Of a stretch of DNA of 64,000 bases, positions 33,387 through 42,969 are shown in pieces (positions within the stretch are counted from its first letter, which is position 1; each line of letters begins with the position of its first letter). A program made the translations under genes and the position numbers. The notes under the pieces are model-generated. The model was given only the letters and a program-made list of their open reading frames with translations, had not been told where the DNA came from and did not search any database. This DNA comes from Pseudomonas sp. H1h (GTDB lineage Bacteria > Pseudomonadota > Gammaproteobacteria > Pseudomonadales > Pseudomonadaceae): NCBI RefSeq assembly GCF_000633255.1, contig NZ_AYMJ01000014.1, forward strand, positions 122,904 to 186,903, in the 5' to 3' direction.

Positions 33387-34982
33387 TCAAGGCGTGGCAT
33401 CCGGCAAACCGTGATGGCGTTGCCACAACGCCCGGTAACGCTGCAGCTCTTGCTGCCAGTGTGCATCGTCCCAGCCCAGCCGTGGCTGGCAGAGTTGGCG
33501 GATGGCTGCGAAGTGATCTTCGCTACCGCGCGCCAGCAACAGACCCAGACGGGTGCGACGCAACAGCAGATCATCGAGGTGCAGGACCATTTCCGCTTCA
33601 CAGGCAAAGGCCAGTTCTGCCCACAAAGTGTCGGTGTGGCCGACGGTATCGTGGCCCAACTCGGCGATCAGTTGCGCCAGCCTCGGCAGGTCACGGCCAT
33701 GTCGTCCGGCCAGGCGTCGCCATTGCTGAGGGCTGAGTCCGGGAATGCTCAGCGGCGCAACGCCAGCGAACACCGGCGCCGCATCATCCTCGAAATGACG
33801 GCCGAGCATGCCGGCACAAGCCTTGAGCACTTCGATGGCTTGCGGGCGAAAGGTCGTCAGTTTGCCGCCGGCCAGGGTCACGCAACCCGGCTCCTGCCAC
33901 AGCACATGTTCACGGGTTTCGTTCGACGGCTTGCCTTGCTGCTCACCCGCCGCGCTGCCCACCACCGGGCGTACGCCCGACCAGGTCGACAGCACATCGG
34001 CAGCGCTCACTTCGGCTCCGGGAAATTGTTGCTGGCAAGCGGCGAGCAGATAGTCCAGTTCTTCTGCGCTGATGCTCGCACTCTGATCCAGATTCTCGCG
34101 GTGATCGAGATCCGTAGTGCCGACCACTGTCGCCCCTTCCCAAGGGAAAACGAACACCGGCCGCCGATCCCGCTCATGCAGAAAGGTAAACGCCTGCGCC
34201 ACCGGCAAGCGCCAGCCCGGCAGCAGCAGATGGCTGCCACGCAATGGCCGCAGTTGTCGCGGCGACTCAGGCAAGCGCAGGCGTTCGGCCCACGCACCGG
34301 TCGCCACCGCCAGCACGCCGCAGCGCAATTGCAGCGATCCACCGGCTTCGCAGTCCTCGATCTGCACCCCGCACACGCGCCTGTCTTCGCGCCGCAACTG
34401 TTCAACGCGCACCCCGTTGAGCACCACCGCGCCATCGGCCCGCGCTTCGCTCAGCACGCGCATCACCAGCCGTGCATCATCGGTCAGCGCATCGACAAAA
34501 CAGGTGCCGCCGAGCAGGTTGTCTTCCTTGACCCCCGGCGCCATAAAACGCAGTTGTTGCGCGTCATGAAAACGATGGCTGCGCCGTCCGGCCAACGCGT
34601 CGTAAACCGACAACAAGCCACCGAGCACACGCGGCCCGGGAAAGCCGCCGCGATAGTGCGGCATCATGAAACTCATCGGTTCCACCAGTCCCGGCGCTTC
34701 GTCGAGCAGGCGTTGACGTTCGCGCACCGAGTCGCGGGTCAGGCGCCACTGGCCCTTGGCGATGTAGCGCAAACCGCCATGGACCATTTTCGACGATCGA
34801 CTGGAGGTGCCCCAGGCGAAATCCCGTTGTTCCAGCAACAGGCAGCGCCAGCCACGCCGCGCAGCTTCGCGCAGGATGCCGGCACCGCTGATACCGCCGC
34901 CAATCACGATCAGGTCCCAGGTTTCGGCGCCCAACGTTGGCAGAATTTGCTCGCGCCACGCGGCGTTCCAGTCAGGATTCAT
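33387..34982 (-). CDS. Glycerol-3-phosphate dehydrogenase/oxidase family flavoprotein (GlpD-like)
   Basis: This 531-residue FAD enzyme has the dinucleotide-binding [20 protein letters not shown] near residue 28 and the GlpD-type follow-up [20 protein letters not shown] and [17 protein letters not shown]-terminal DAO-type domain is present, with [13 protein letters not shown]. It would oxidise a polyol phosphate such as glycerol 3-phosphate and pass electrons to quinone. ATG 34982 has GGAG about 8 bases upstream; a GTG at 34991 is in frame but overlaps that site. Five bases separate it from the AGPS-like gene. It may not be the housekeeping GlpD, since no glpF/glpK/glpR cluster is here. Confidence 0.92.
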   Translation of the reverse strand: MNPDWNAAWREQILPTLGAETWDLIVIGGGISGAGILREAARRGWRCLLLEQRDFAWGTSSRSSKMVHGGLRYIAKGQWRLTRDSVRERQRLLDEAPGLVEPMSFMMPHYRGGFPGPRVLGGLLSVYDALAGRRSHRFHDAQQLRFMAPGVKEDNLLGGTCFVDALTDDARLVMRVLSEARADGAVVLNGVRVEQLRREDRRVCGVQIEDCEAGGSLQLRCGVLAVATGAWAERLRLPESPRQLRPLRGSHLLLPGWRLPVAQAFTFLHERDRRPVFVFPWEGATVVGTTDLDHRENLDQSASISAEELDYLLAACQQQFPGAEVSAADVLSTWSGVRPVVGSAAGEQQGKPSNETREHVLWQEPGCVTLAGGKLTTFRPQAIEVLKACAGMLGRHFEDDAAPVFAGVAPLSIPGLSPQQWRRLAGRHGRDLPRLAQLIAELGHDTVGHTDTLWAELAFACEAEMVLHLDDLLLRRTRLGLLLARGSEDHFAAIRQLCQPRLGWDDAHWQQELQRYRALWQRHHGLPDATP

Positions 34983-34987
34983 GGTGG

Positions 34988-36583
34988 TCACTCCGGCAAC
35001 AGCGTGCCGGGATTGAGGCGCCCGGCCGGATCGAAGTGCTTGCTCAGCGCCTGCAAAGTGTCCATCGCCAGCGCACCTTTTTCGCGCAGCAGATACGGCG
35101 CGTGATCCTTGCCGACACCATGCTGGTGACTGATGGTGCCGTGGTTGTCGACGATGGTCTGGCTGGCCGCATGCTTGAGGGCCTTCCAGCGGGCTAGCGT
35201 CGCGGGATAGTCCGCCGCCGGGCGAAACACGTAGGTGGTGTAGATGCTCGAACCTTCGCCGTAGACGTGGGACAGATGGGTGAACACGTGCACGCGTTCG
35301 CCTTCGGCGGCCAAGGCATCGCGCAGGCTGTTTTCAATCAGGTTGAGCAGGTGGTCGACGTTGCTCCAGTCGGTGGCGGTTTCGAGGGTGTCGACCACGT
35401 AACCGGCGTTCCACAGGTTCTCGCGCAGGTAGGGGAAACGGAAGCGGTTCTGCGCCCACTTCTTGCCAAGCAAAGTGCCGGTGAACACGCCGCCAAAGGC
35501 TTTCAGATGCTGCCGGGCTTGCGTCAATGACAGCGCGTTCTGCCGACGATTGCCGGTCACGCCGAAGGTCAGCAGGCACTTGCCCTCACCGGCGCCGCGC
35601 AGGCTCAGATACTTTTCCAGCCAGGCGATCTGCTGCGGATGGCCGGCCAGCGCCAGCTGAGTTTCAGTCTCCACTGCATTCGACAGACGCAGCATCGACA
35701 GCGGTACCCGCGCCTGCGCCAACTGGCGGATCGCTTGCAGCGCCTTGCTCCAACCGGGCAGGAACACGCCGTAGAAACGCTCATCGGCGGGCAGCGGACT
35801 GACCCGCACCTTGACCTCGGAAATGATCCCGAAACGGCCTTCACAACCGAGCACCACTTCACGCAGATCAGGCCCCGCCGCCGAAGCCGGAAAGGTCGGG
35901 ATTTCCAAGGGGCCGGCGAAGGTTTCCAGCGTGCCGCCGGCGAACAATTGCTCGATGCGCCCGTAGCGCAACGACTGCTGACCACTGGAGCGACTGGCGA
36001 CCCAACCGCCGAGCGTCGACAGTTCCCACGACTGCGGGAAATGCCCGAGCGTGTAACCCTTGGCGCGCAGTTGACTTTCGACTTGCGGGCCACTGGCGCC
36101 GGGGCCAAACGTCGCCAATTGGCTGGCCTCGTCGAGGTCGGTCAGGCGATTCATCCGCGCCAGCGACACCGTCACCACCGGCCGCGCCGAATCCGGCGGG
36201 TTGATGTGCCCGGCCACCGAGGTGCCGCCGCCGTAGGGAATCAGGCACAGGTCCTGCTCATGGGCGAGCGCCAGTAATTGGCGGACCTGCTCAGTCGTTT
36301 CGGGAAACGCCACCGCGTCGGGATAGTTGCCCGGCACGCCTTCGCGCAGTGCCAGCCAGTCCGGCAGGCTCTGGCCCCGCGCATGCAACAGACGGTCATG
36401 GGCGTCGACGCTGTACAAGGCGTGCTGCCCCAGCCGCGAGACCGGCACCCGCGCCAATGCCTCTTCCAGCGTGGCATCAGGCAGCGCGCGCCCGCCCCCC
36501 AACCGTTCATGGAGAAAACTCGCGCCCTGGGCCGGCAGTTCGACCACCGTGGTTGCATCTCCCCAGCCGTTCCAGCGTCGCAT
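34988..36583 (-). CDS. FAD-binding oxidoreductase, alkyldihydroxyacetonephosphate synthase-like
   Basis: This 531-residue protein belongs to the VAO/PCMH flavoprotein superfamily and resembles AGPS, the ether-lipid enzyme that exchanges an acyl for an alkyl group on DHAP. Matching stretches are PDAVAFPETTEQVRQLL, IPYGGGTSVAGHI, GHFPQSWELSTLGGWVASRS and GTISHQHGVGKDH. The AGPS triple histidine is HQH here, so the chemistry may differ. It is the first gene of the unit AGPS-like / GlpD-like / FGGY kinase and is divergent from the AraC regulator at 36795. The lipid-type reaction is an inference from family; oxidation of a related hydroxy-acid or polyol is an alternative. Confidence 0.9.
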   Translation of the reverse strand: MRRWNGWGDATTVVELPAQGASFLHERLGGGRALPDATLEEALARVPVSRLGQHALYSVDAHDRLLHARGQSLPDWLALREGVPGNYPDAVAFPETTEQVRQLLALAHEQDLCLIPYGGGTSVAGHINPPDSARPVVTVSLARMNRLTDLDEASQLATFGPGASGPQVESQLRAKGYTLGHFPQSWELSTLGGWVASRSSGQQSLRYGRIEQLFAGGTLETFAGPLEIPTFPASAAGPDLREVVLGCEGRFGIISEVKVRVSPLPADERFYGVFLPGWSKALQAIRQLAQARVPLSMLRLSNAVETETQLALAGHPQQIAWLEKYLSLRGAGEGKCLLTFGVTGNRRQNALSLTQARQHLKAFGGVFTGTLLGKKWAQNRFRFPYLRENLWNAGYVVDTLETATDWSNVDHLLNLIENSLRDALAAEGERVHVFTHLSHVYGEGSSIYTTYVFRPAADYPATLARWKALKHAASQTIVDNHGTISHQHGVGKDHAPYLLREKGALAMDTLQALSKHFDPAGRLNPGTLLPE

Positions 36584-36794
36584 GCGTGTGTCCTTCTTAT
36601 GCAGTCTGATCAGTGATGTGGCAGGCCTCCATACTAGTCAGCGGCCGAAAAGTGTCACGGTCGCATCCGGCCAGTTCGAGTAGCCAATTGAGTCAAACGT
36701 CGCGCAAGTGCCAGCCATTTACTTTAGCCGTGGTTTCAAATTACCTTTCAGGCATTCATTCGCTCATGCAGGCCTTGATCAAGGGATTTGGATC

Positions 36795-37811
36795 ATGCAA
36801 TCGCTCGGCTTCACCTCCGTTCCGCCGCTGCTCAAATACGTGCGCCATGCCGAACAACTGGGCATGGCCATCGAGCCCGCGTTGGCGGCGGCCGGATTGC
36901 AGGCGCAGCAACTGAGTGACAACAGCCTGCGTCTGCCGGGCGAAACCCATGAACGCCTGCTCGATTACTTCTGCGAGCACTCGGGCGATCCGCTGTTCGG
37001 CCTCAATGCCGCGAACTTCGTCTTGCCCAATTCCTGGAGTGTGCTCGGTTACATCACCATGAACTGCGCAACTCTGGGCGATGCCATGAGCCGGATCATG
37101 CCGTTCGAAAAACTGGTGGGGGACATGGGCGTCAGCCGCGCCGAGGTGCAGGACGGTCACGTGCATCTGATCTGGAGCTGCCGCTACGAGCGCCCGCGGA
37201 TCCGTCGGCATCTGGTGGAAAACGTCCTCGGATCATGGCTGCAATATGCACGCTGGATCGCCGACACGCAGATGTCGCCCGCCGCCGTGTGGCTGGAACA
37301 CCCGCGTCCGGTGGATACCACGCAGGCGCAGTACGAACGGTTTTTCGATTGCCCGGTGCTGTTCGAGCAGCCGTATTCAGCGCTGATCGTGCCGCTGCCG
37401 TACCTGCAATTGCCGTTGCGCCAGGCCGATGCGCAATTGCTGCGCACCCTGGAAGAACACGCGATGGGCCTGATGGCGACGCTGGAGGACGCATCGTTGG
37501 AGCAGAGGGTCAAAAGCATCCTGCGCCAGTTGCTCAAGGAAGGCTTGCCGCGCAAGGAACAGGTGGCCGAGCAACTGGCGGTGTCGGTGCGTACGTTGCA
37601 GCGCCAGTTGCATCAGGCGGGGACGTCGTATCAGCAGATTCTCGATGACCTGCGTCAGGAGTTGGCCGAGCATTACCTGTTGAACAGCACACTGCCGATT
37701 CAAGACATTGCGCAGTATCTGGGGTTTACCGAGCCGAGGTCGTTTCACCGCACGTTCAAGAGCCGGCGCGGGATGCCGCCGGGGGAGTTTCGGCAGACGC
37801 ATCGCGGGTGA
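36795..37811 (+). CDS. AraC family transcriptional regulator
   Basis: This 338-residue regulator has an N-terminal ligand-binding domain of the arabinose-binding-like type found in OruR/ArgR-type AraC proteins (PPLLKYVRHAEQLGMAIEP at the start). The C-terminal double HTH includes VAEQLAVSVRTLQRQLHQAG and PIQDIAQYLGFTEPRSFHR. GGATC stands just before ATG 36795; a start at 36708 would add an unrelated N-terminus. It is divergent from the AGPS-like operon with about 210 bases between, and is the likely regulator of that unit. Confidence 0.93.
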   Translation: MQSLGFTSVPPLLKYVRHAEQLGMAIEPALAAAGLQAQQLSDNSLRLPGETHERLLDYFCEHSGDPLFGLNAANFVLPNSWSVLGYITMNCATLGDAMSRIMPFEKLVGDMGVSRAEVQDGHVHLIWSCRYERPRIRRHLVENVLGSWLQYARWIADTQMSPAAVWLEHPRPVDTTQAQYERFFDCPVLFEQPYSALIVPLPYLQLPLRQADAQLLRTLEEHAMGLMATLEDASLEQRVKSILRQLLKEGLPRKEQVAEQLAVSVRTLQRQLHQAGTSYQQILDDLRQELAEHYLLNSTLPIQDIAQYLGFTEPRSFHRTFKSRRGMPPGEFRQTHRG

Positions 37812-37820
37812 TGGTGCCGG

Positions 37821-37921
37821 CCTCTTCGCGAGCAAGCCCGCTCCCACAGGGAATTTATGTCGTACACAAAATCCATGTTCGCTGACGATCCAATGTGGGA
37901 GCGGGCTTGCTCGCGAAGGCG
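37821..37921. repeat. Inverted REP pair
   Basis: TTCGCGAGCAAGCCCGCTCC (from 37825) and GTGGGAGCGGGCTTGCTCGC (from 37895) face each other across about 50 bases downstream of the AraC gene and before the convergent VOC-protein gene. Confidence 0.88.
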
Positions 37922-37986
37922 TCAGCAGCCGCACAACGTCCCACAGATAAATCGCGCTGACTGGGCCGCGACTTGTTCAGCTCGAT

Positions 37987-38355
37987 TCAGAGACTGATCG
38001 CGTTGGTAAACACCAGCCGATTGCCGAACGGATCCGTGATCGTCATGTCCTGACTGCCCCATGGCATCGCCTGAATCCCCGGGTGCGAGAACTTGTAATC
38101 CTTGGCCACCAGCTGCTGCTGAAACGCCTCCAGCTCATCGGTCTCGATGCGCAACGCCGAACCCGGCGTTGCATCGCCATGATGCTCGGACAAATGCAAC
38201 ACGCACTCGCCACGCGACACCTGCAGATACAACGGGAAATTGGCCTCGAAACGGTGCTGCCAATCGACCTTGAAGCCGAGGAAGTCAACGTAGAATTCCA
38301 ACGCCTTGGCTTCATCGAAGATCCGCAGGATCGGGGTGGTTTTACCGAAGCTCAT
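37987..38355 (-). CDS. Glyoxalase/bleomycin-resistance (VOC) superfamily protein
   Basis: This 122-residue single VOC domain begins TTPILRIFDEAKALEFYVDF and continues LGFKVDWQHRFEANFPLY and LHLSEHHGDATPG. It ends with MTITDPFGNRLVF, the bleomycin-resistance-like signature. Such proteins form domain-swapped dimers and either bind glycopeptides or carry out metal-dependent chemistry. GGGAGCACCCC precedes ATG 38355, so the upstream ATG at 38409 is unlikely. It stands alone. Substrate unknown. Confidence 0.9.
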   Translation of the reverse strand: MSFGKTTPILRIFDEAKALEFYVDFLGFKVDWQHRFEANFPLYLQVSRGECVLHLSEHHGDATPGSALRIETDELEAFQQQLVAKDYKFSHPGIQAMPWGSQDMTITDPFGNRLVFTNAISL

Positions 38356-38473
38356 GGGGTGCTCCCTGACTGTTTGGCCCAAGAGTGTAGCTGGGCTGGA
38401 TGTCAGCAATTCGGCTTGGCGATGGCTTTCTTTAATTGCAATGTGCCATCACTGTGACGCACTCCGCGAAATG

Positions 38474-39931
38474 TCAGCGAAAGTTGTTGCGCAAATCACC
38501 CTGCCGCGCCAGAAACCGCCCTTCCCGGCAGCCATTCGCCTGGCCGTCGCGATAGCTCAACACACCGTTGATCCACACGCCATCGATGCCCTGCGCCGCC
38601 CGCTGCGGGTCATTGAAATCCGCCACATCACGCACGGTCGCTGGGTCAAACAACACCAAATCGGCCCAATAACCTTCACGAATCTCGCCGCGCTCCGTCA
38701 AACCGAAACGCGCCGCCGACAGCCCGGTCATTTTGTGTACCGCCGTGTGCAGCGGAAACAGCCCGACATCGCGACTGAAGTGTCCGAGTACCCGTGGGAA
38801 AGCGCCCCACAGGCGTGGATGCGGGAACGGGTCTTCCGGCAGTCCGTCAGAACCGACCATCGACAATGGATGCGCGAGGATTTTTCGGACATCCGCCTCG
38901 TCCATGCCGTAGTACACCGCGCCAGCGGGTTGCAGGCGTTTGGCCGCTTCGAGCAGGGGCACGTTCCATTCGGCGGCGATGTCGATCAGGTCGCGCCCGC
39001 TGACGTGCGGGTGCGGCGTCGACCAGGTGATGGTGATGCGGTGGGCATCGGTGACTTGCTTCAGATCCAGCGTCGACGAGCTCGCCGCGTAGGGATAACA
39101 ATCGCAACCCACGTGCTGGGTTTTCGCTGCTTCTTCCAGCGACGCCAACAATTGCGGACTACGCCCCCAGTTACCGACACCGGCACATTTGAGGTGGGAA
39201 ATGATCACCGGAGACCGTGAATGGCGTCCGATGCTGAACGCCTCCTCCATCGCCTCCAGCACCGGTTCGAACTCACTGCGCAGGTGCGTGGTGTACACCG
39301 CACCGAACGCGGTCAGCTCTTCGGTCAATTGTTTCACTTCATCAGTGGAAGCATTGAACGCGCTGGCGTACGCCAGCCCTGTGGATAACCCGAGCGCACC
39401 CGCTTCAAGGCTTTCGCGCAATTGCTCACGCATCGCGCCGATCTCGTCTGGCGTGGCGCTGCGGAACAAGTCGTCGAGGTGATTGCTGCGCAGCGCTGTG
39501 TGACCGACAAGCGCGGCGACGTTCAGCGTGGTCTTCGCCGCTTCGACCGCCGCGCGGTAATCGCTGAAACGCGGGTAAACGAACGCGGCCGCCGTACCTA
39601 GCAGGTTCATCGGATCCGGCGGATTGCCCTTCAACGTCACCGGCGACGCACTGATCCCGCAGTTGCCGACAATCACCGTGGTCACGCCTTGACTGAGCTT
39701 GGGCAGCATTTCGGGTTGGCGGATAACCACGGTGTCATCGTGGGTGTGCACATCAATGAAACCCGGCGCCAGCACGCGACCGGCGGCGTCGATTTCCTCA
39801 GTGGCACGAGCATCCTGCAGGTCGCCAATGCGCTCGATGCGGCCATTGAAAATCGCCACATCGGCGCGGTAACCGGGCGTGTTGCTGCCATCGATGATCA
39901 GGGCGTTGCGAATCAGCGTGTCGTACAGCAT
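38474..39931 (-). CDS. N-acyl-D-amino-acid deacylase (D-aminoacylase)
   Basis: This 485-residue amidohydrolase has the metal-binding GFIDVHTHDD near residue 60. It continues with TTVIVGNCGISASPVTLKG, AALVGHTALRSN, VIISHLKCAGVGNWGRSP and GSDGLPEDPFPHPRLWGAFP, all hallmarks of zinc-dependent D-aminoacylases. They release D-amino acids from N-acyl-D-amino acids. ATG 39931 is one base from the end of the RpiR gene (TGACATG) with GGGAGAC upstream. With RpiR and GntP it forms an operon for import and breakdown of modified D-amino acids, probably from peptidoglycan or environmental sources. Confidence 0.94.
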   Translation of the reverse strand: MLYDTLIRNALIIDGSNTPGYRADVAIFNGRIERIGDLQDARATEEIDAAGRVLAPGFIDVHTHDDTVVIRQPEMLPKLSQGVTTVIVGNCGISASPVTLKGNPPDPMNLLGTAAAFVYPRFSDYRAAVEAAKTTLNVAALVGHTALRSNHLDDLFRSATPDEIGAMREQLRESLEAGALGLSTGLAYASAFNASTDEVKQLTEELTAFGAVYTTHLRSEFEPVLEAMEEAFSIGRHSRSPVIISHLKCAGVGNWGRSPQLLASLEEAAKTQHVGCDCYPYAASSSTLDLKQVTDAHRITITWSTPHPHVSGRDLIDIAAEWNVPLLEAAKRLQPAGAVYYGMDEADVRKILAHPLSMVGSDGLPEDPFPHPRLWGAFPRVLGHFSRDVGLFPLHTAVHKMTGLSAARFGLTERGEIREGYWADLVLFDPATVRDVADFNDPQRAAQGIDGVWINGVLSYRDGQANGCREGRFLARQGDLRNNFR

Positions 39932-39932
39932 G

Positions 39933-40793
39933 TCAGTCTCCCAGCGGCAGGTGATCGTCGCCGCCACGGTATTCGTCGAGGGCGAGTTTGATCCGCCGCA
40001 GACGCTCTTGATTGTCTTCAGGGTTGGCCAGCGCCAGCTCGGTGGCGAGCACGTCGATGGCGAGCAGCATGCCGTAGCGCGCCGCGGTCGGTTTGTAGAT
40101 GAACGAGGTTTCCGCGCCTTGCAGCGGCAGGACGATGTCGGCCAGTTCGGCCAGCGGCGAATCGGCGCGGGTGATGGCAAGGATGCGGGCGCCGTAGTTG
40201 CGCGCCAGCTCGACGGTTTCCAGCAACTCCGGGGTGATGCCGGTCAGCGAGCAGACGATCACCACTTGTTCGGCATTCAGGCTGGCGGCGGTGACGCGCA
40301 TCATCACCGCGTCGTGGCACACCGCAATCGGGTAGCCGAGGCGCACCAGCCGTACCTGCAACTCGTCACTGCACAGGGTCGAGCAACCGCCCATGCCGAA
40401 CGCATGAATCATCCGCGCCTGGCCGAGCAATTTCACCGCGTCGGCGAAGCGTGATTCGTCGAACCCGGCCAGATGCTGACGCAGGGTGGTTTCGATATCA
40501 CCGACAATCTGCCCGTAAAACGCTGACTGCTCAGGCTTGCCCGCCGGGTCGAGAAAACGGCTGCCGACGCCGCTGGCCTGAGCCAGTTGCAGGCGCAGAT
40601 CACGCAGGTCGCGGCAGCCCACCGTACGAGCAAAACGCGATAGCGTGGCGGTGCTGACTTCGGCCCGTTGCGCCAGATCTTCAAGGCTGGCCGAAGCGGC
40701 AAAACCGACATCGTCGAGCATCAGCCGGGCGATACGCCCTTCGCCGGCGCTGAAGGAGTCCTGACGGGCGCGGATCTGATAAAGGATGTCCAT
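39933..40793 (-). CDS. MurR/RpiR family transcriptional regulator
   Basis: This 286-residue regulator has an N-terminal RpiR-type helix-turn-helix (LEDLAQRAEVSTATLSRFAR, about residues 38-57) and a C-terminal SIS sugar-isomerase-like sensor domain (GMGGCSTLCSDELQVRLVRL, SLTGITPELLETVELARNYG). These usually sense phosphosugars. It lies between GntP (15 bases upstream) and D-aminoacylase (one base downstream), so it probably controls this operon, perhaps responding to an amino-sugar or amino-acid derivative. Confidence 0.94.
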   Translation of the reverse strand: MDILYQIRARQDSFSAGEGRIARLMLDDVGFAASASLEDLAQRAEVSTATLSRFARTVGCRDLRDLRLQLAQASGVGSRFLDPAGKPEQSAFYGQIVGDIETTLRQHLAGFDESRFADAVKLLGQARMIHAFGMGGCSTLCSDELQVRLVRLGYPIAVCHDAVMMRVTAASLNAEQVVIVCSLTGITPELLETVELARNYGARILAITRADSPLAELADIVLPLQGAETSFIYKPTAARYGMLLAIDVLATELALANPEDNQERLRRIKLALDEYRGGDDHLPLGD

Positions 40794-40808
40794 GGCGACT
40801 GGCTCCGG

Positions 40809-42158
40809 TTACAACAGGTATGAAAGGCCGACGGTCAGACCGAAAGCGACCAGCGAGATCAGCGTCTCGAGCACGGTCCAGGTCTTGAACGTCTGCGCGA
40901 CCGTCATGTTGAAGTATTCCTTGATCAACCAGAAGCCGCCGTCGTTGACGTGGGAAAAGATAACCGACCCTGCACCGGTCGCCAGCACCAACAGCTCCGG
41001 GTGTGGATAACCCAGACCAATGGCCACCGGCGCAACCACGCCCGAAGCGGTGGTCATCGCCACGGTTGCCGAACCGGTGGCGACCCTCATCAACGCAGCG
41101 AACAGCCAGCCCATGATCAGCGGCGACAGGTGAAATTCGTGGGCCAGGCCGACGATCTGATCGGTGACACCGGCGTCCACCAGAATCCGGTTCAGACCAC
41201 CGCCGGCGCCCACCAGCAAGGTGATGCTGGCGGTTGGTGCCAGGCACTCGTTGGTGAACTTGAGGATCGATTCACGGTTGAAACCCTGGGCGATGCCCAG
41301 CGTCCAGAAACTCAACAGCGTCGCCAGCAACAGAGCAATCACCGAGTTGCCGATGAACAACAGAAACTGGTTGAAGCCGCTGCCCGGCGTGGATATCAGG
41401 TTGGCCCAGCCCCCCATCAGCATCAGCACCACCGGCAACAGAATGGTCGCCATGGTGACGCCGAACCCCGGCAGTTTGTCGCGGGGTTCGCGGTCGAGGA
41501 ACTGCTTTTCCAGCGGGTTATTCGCCGGCAACTGAATACGCGGCACGATGAACCTGGCGTACAGGGGGCCTGCGATGATCGCCGTCGGAATACCGATGGC
41601 AATCGCATACAGCAAGGTCTGCCCGACCGATGCCTGATAGGCCTGCACCGCGAGCATCGCCGCCGGATGCGGTGGCACCAGCGCATGCACCACTGACAGG
41701 CCGGCGACCATCGGCAAACCGACCATCAGAATCGACACGCCCACCCGCCGCGCCACGGTGAAGGCGATCGGCACCAGCAACACAAAACCGACTTCGAAGA
41801 ACAGCGGCAAGCCGACCAGAAACGCGATGCAGACCATCGCCCAGTGTGCATTCTTCTCGCCGAACCTGGCGATCAGCGTGCGCGCCATCTGCTCCGCGCC
41901 GCCGGACTCGGCCATCATCTTGCCGAGCATCGTTCCCAGCGCCACCACCAGTGCAATATGCCCCAGCGTCTTGCCCACCCCGGCCTCATACGCCCCCACG
42001 ACACCTGACGGCGGCATCCCCGCCACCAACGCCAGACCAATGGAAATCAGGGTGATGACAATGAACGGGTTGAGGCGGTAACGAGCGATCAACACGATCA
42101 GCGCGATGATGGCGACGGCGGCATAAACCAACAGCCAATAGCCGAAGGAAGGCGTCAT
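40809..42158 (-). CDS. GntP family permease
   Basis: This 449-residue inner-membrane transporter has about 12-14 helices and the GntP family features KTLGHIALVVALGTMLGKMM, ESGGAEQMARTLI, LPLFFEVGFVLLVPIAF and HVNDGGFWLIKEYFNM. Length equals GntP-type gluconate permeases (about 447). GAGGAGTACCGC before ATG 42158 decides the start over an ATG 54 bases upstream. In this operon the substrate is more likely an N-acyl-D-amino acid or D-amino-acid derivative than gluconate, since D-serine permeases also belong to the family. Confidence 0.94.
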   Translation of the reverse strand: MTPSFGYWLLVYAAVAIIALIVLIARYRLNPFIVITLISIGLALVAGMPPSGVVGAYEAGVGKTLGHIALVVALGTMLGKMMAESGGAEQMARTLIARFGEKNAHWAMVCIAFLVGLPLFFEVGFVLLVPIAFTVARRVGVSILMVGLPMVAGLSVVHALVPPHPAAMLAVQAYQASVGQTLLYAIAIGIPTAIIAGPLYARFIVPRIQLPANNPLEKQFLDREPRDKLPGFGVTMATILLPVVLMLMGGWANLISTPGSGFNQFLLFIGNSVIALLLATLLSFWTLGIAQGFNRESILKFTNECLAPTASITLLVGAGGGLNRILVDAGVTDQIVGLAHEFHLSPLIMGWLFAALMRVATGSATVAMTTASGVVAPVAIGLGYPHPELLVLATGAGSVIFSHVNDGGFWLIKEYFNMTVAQTFKTWTVLETLISLVAFGLTVGLSYLL

Positions 42159-42350
42159 GCGGTACTCCTCGAAAGGGTCACGTTCGAATGGGTTGTGAAA
42201 CTCATAAATCATTTCGAGATCGAGTTTTCAAACCGCATGAAAGTAATTTTCGTGGAGAGGTAAGGCGTGTCGCTGATGGGTATGTCTTGTCGCGATTAAT
42301 GAAAATCGTGGGGCTGGATTTACATCCCGCTCAGGCAAACACAAATCAAC
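42159..42350. other. Upstream region of the gntP operon
   Basis: This is the leader and promoter region of the gntP operon before the REP array. No unambiguous operator is visible. With the array it makes an 811-base gene-free stretch. Confidence 0.4.
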
Positions 42351-42951
42351 CTGTGGGAGCGGGCTTGCTCGCGAAAGGGCCGATACATTCAACATTTCTA
42401 CCAACTGATCCAGCGCTTTCGCGAGCAGGCTCGCTCCCACAGGTTGATTGCATTCCGTCAGTCAAGATGCGGTCAAACTGTGGGAGCGGGCTTGCTCGCG
42501 AAGGGGCCGATACATTCAACATTTCTACCAACTGACCCAGCGCTTTCGCGAGCAGGCTCACTCCCACAGGTTGATTGCATTCCGTCAGTCAAGATGCGGT
42601 CAAACTGTGGGAGCGGGCTTGCTCGCGAAGGGGCCGATACATTCAACATTTCTGTCAACTGACCCAGCGCTTTCGCGAGCAGGCTCGCTCCCACAGGTTG
42701 ATTGCATTCTGTCAGTCAAGATGCGGTCTAACTGTGGGAGCGGGCTTGCTCGCGCAGGGGCCGATACATTCAACATTTCTACCAACTGACCCAGCGCTTT
42801 CGCGAGCAGGCTCGCTCCCACAGGTTGATTGCATTTCGTCAGTCAAGATGCGGTCAAACTGTGGGAGCGGGCTTGCTCGCGAAGGGGCCGATACATTCAA
42901 CATTTCTGTCGACTGACCCAGCGCTTTCGCGAGCAGGCTCGCTCCTACAGG
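42351..42951. repeat. Five tandem 127-bp units of paired REP elements (BIME-like array)
   Basis: Near-identical units begin at 42351, 42478, 42605, 42732 and 42859, a constant 127-base period; the last is cut short. Each holds a forward REP (CTGTGGGAGCGGGCTTGCTC), a spacer CCGATACATTCAACATTTCT, an inverted REP (GCGAGCAGGCTCGCTCCCAC) and a linker with TTGATTGCATTCCGTCAGTC. Copies differ at only a few bases (for example TACCAACTGAC or TGTCAACTGAC in the spacer). Small open frames across it are artefacts of the repeat. Confidence 0.95.
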
Positions 42952-42969
42952 TGTTGGGTGTTCGATGAG

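Noticed and set aside
33411..35105. 564-codon plus-strand frame
   Set aside because: It is antisense to the GlpD-like gene, and the residue composition (His, Arg and Gln rich) is typical of shadows.
42351..42951. CRISPR-like array
   Set aside because: The repeats are 127 bases apart, the intervening sequence is itself repeated, and the core is the Pseudomonas REP; no cas gene is present.
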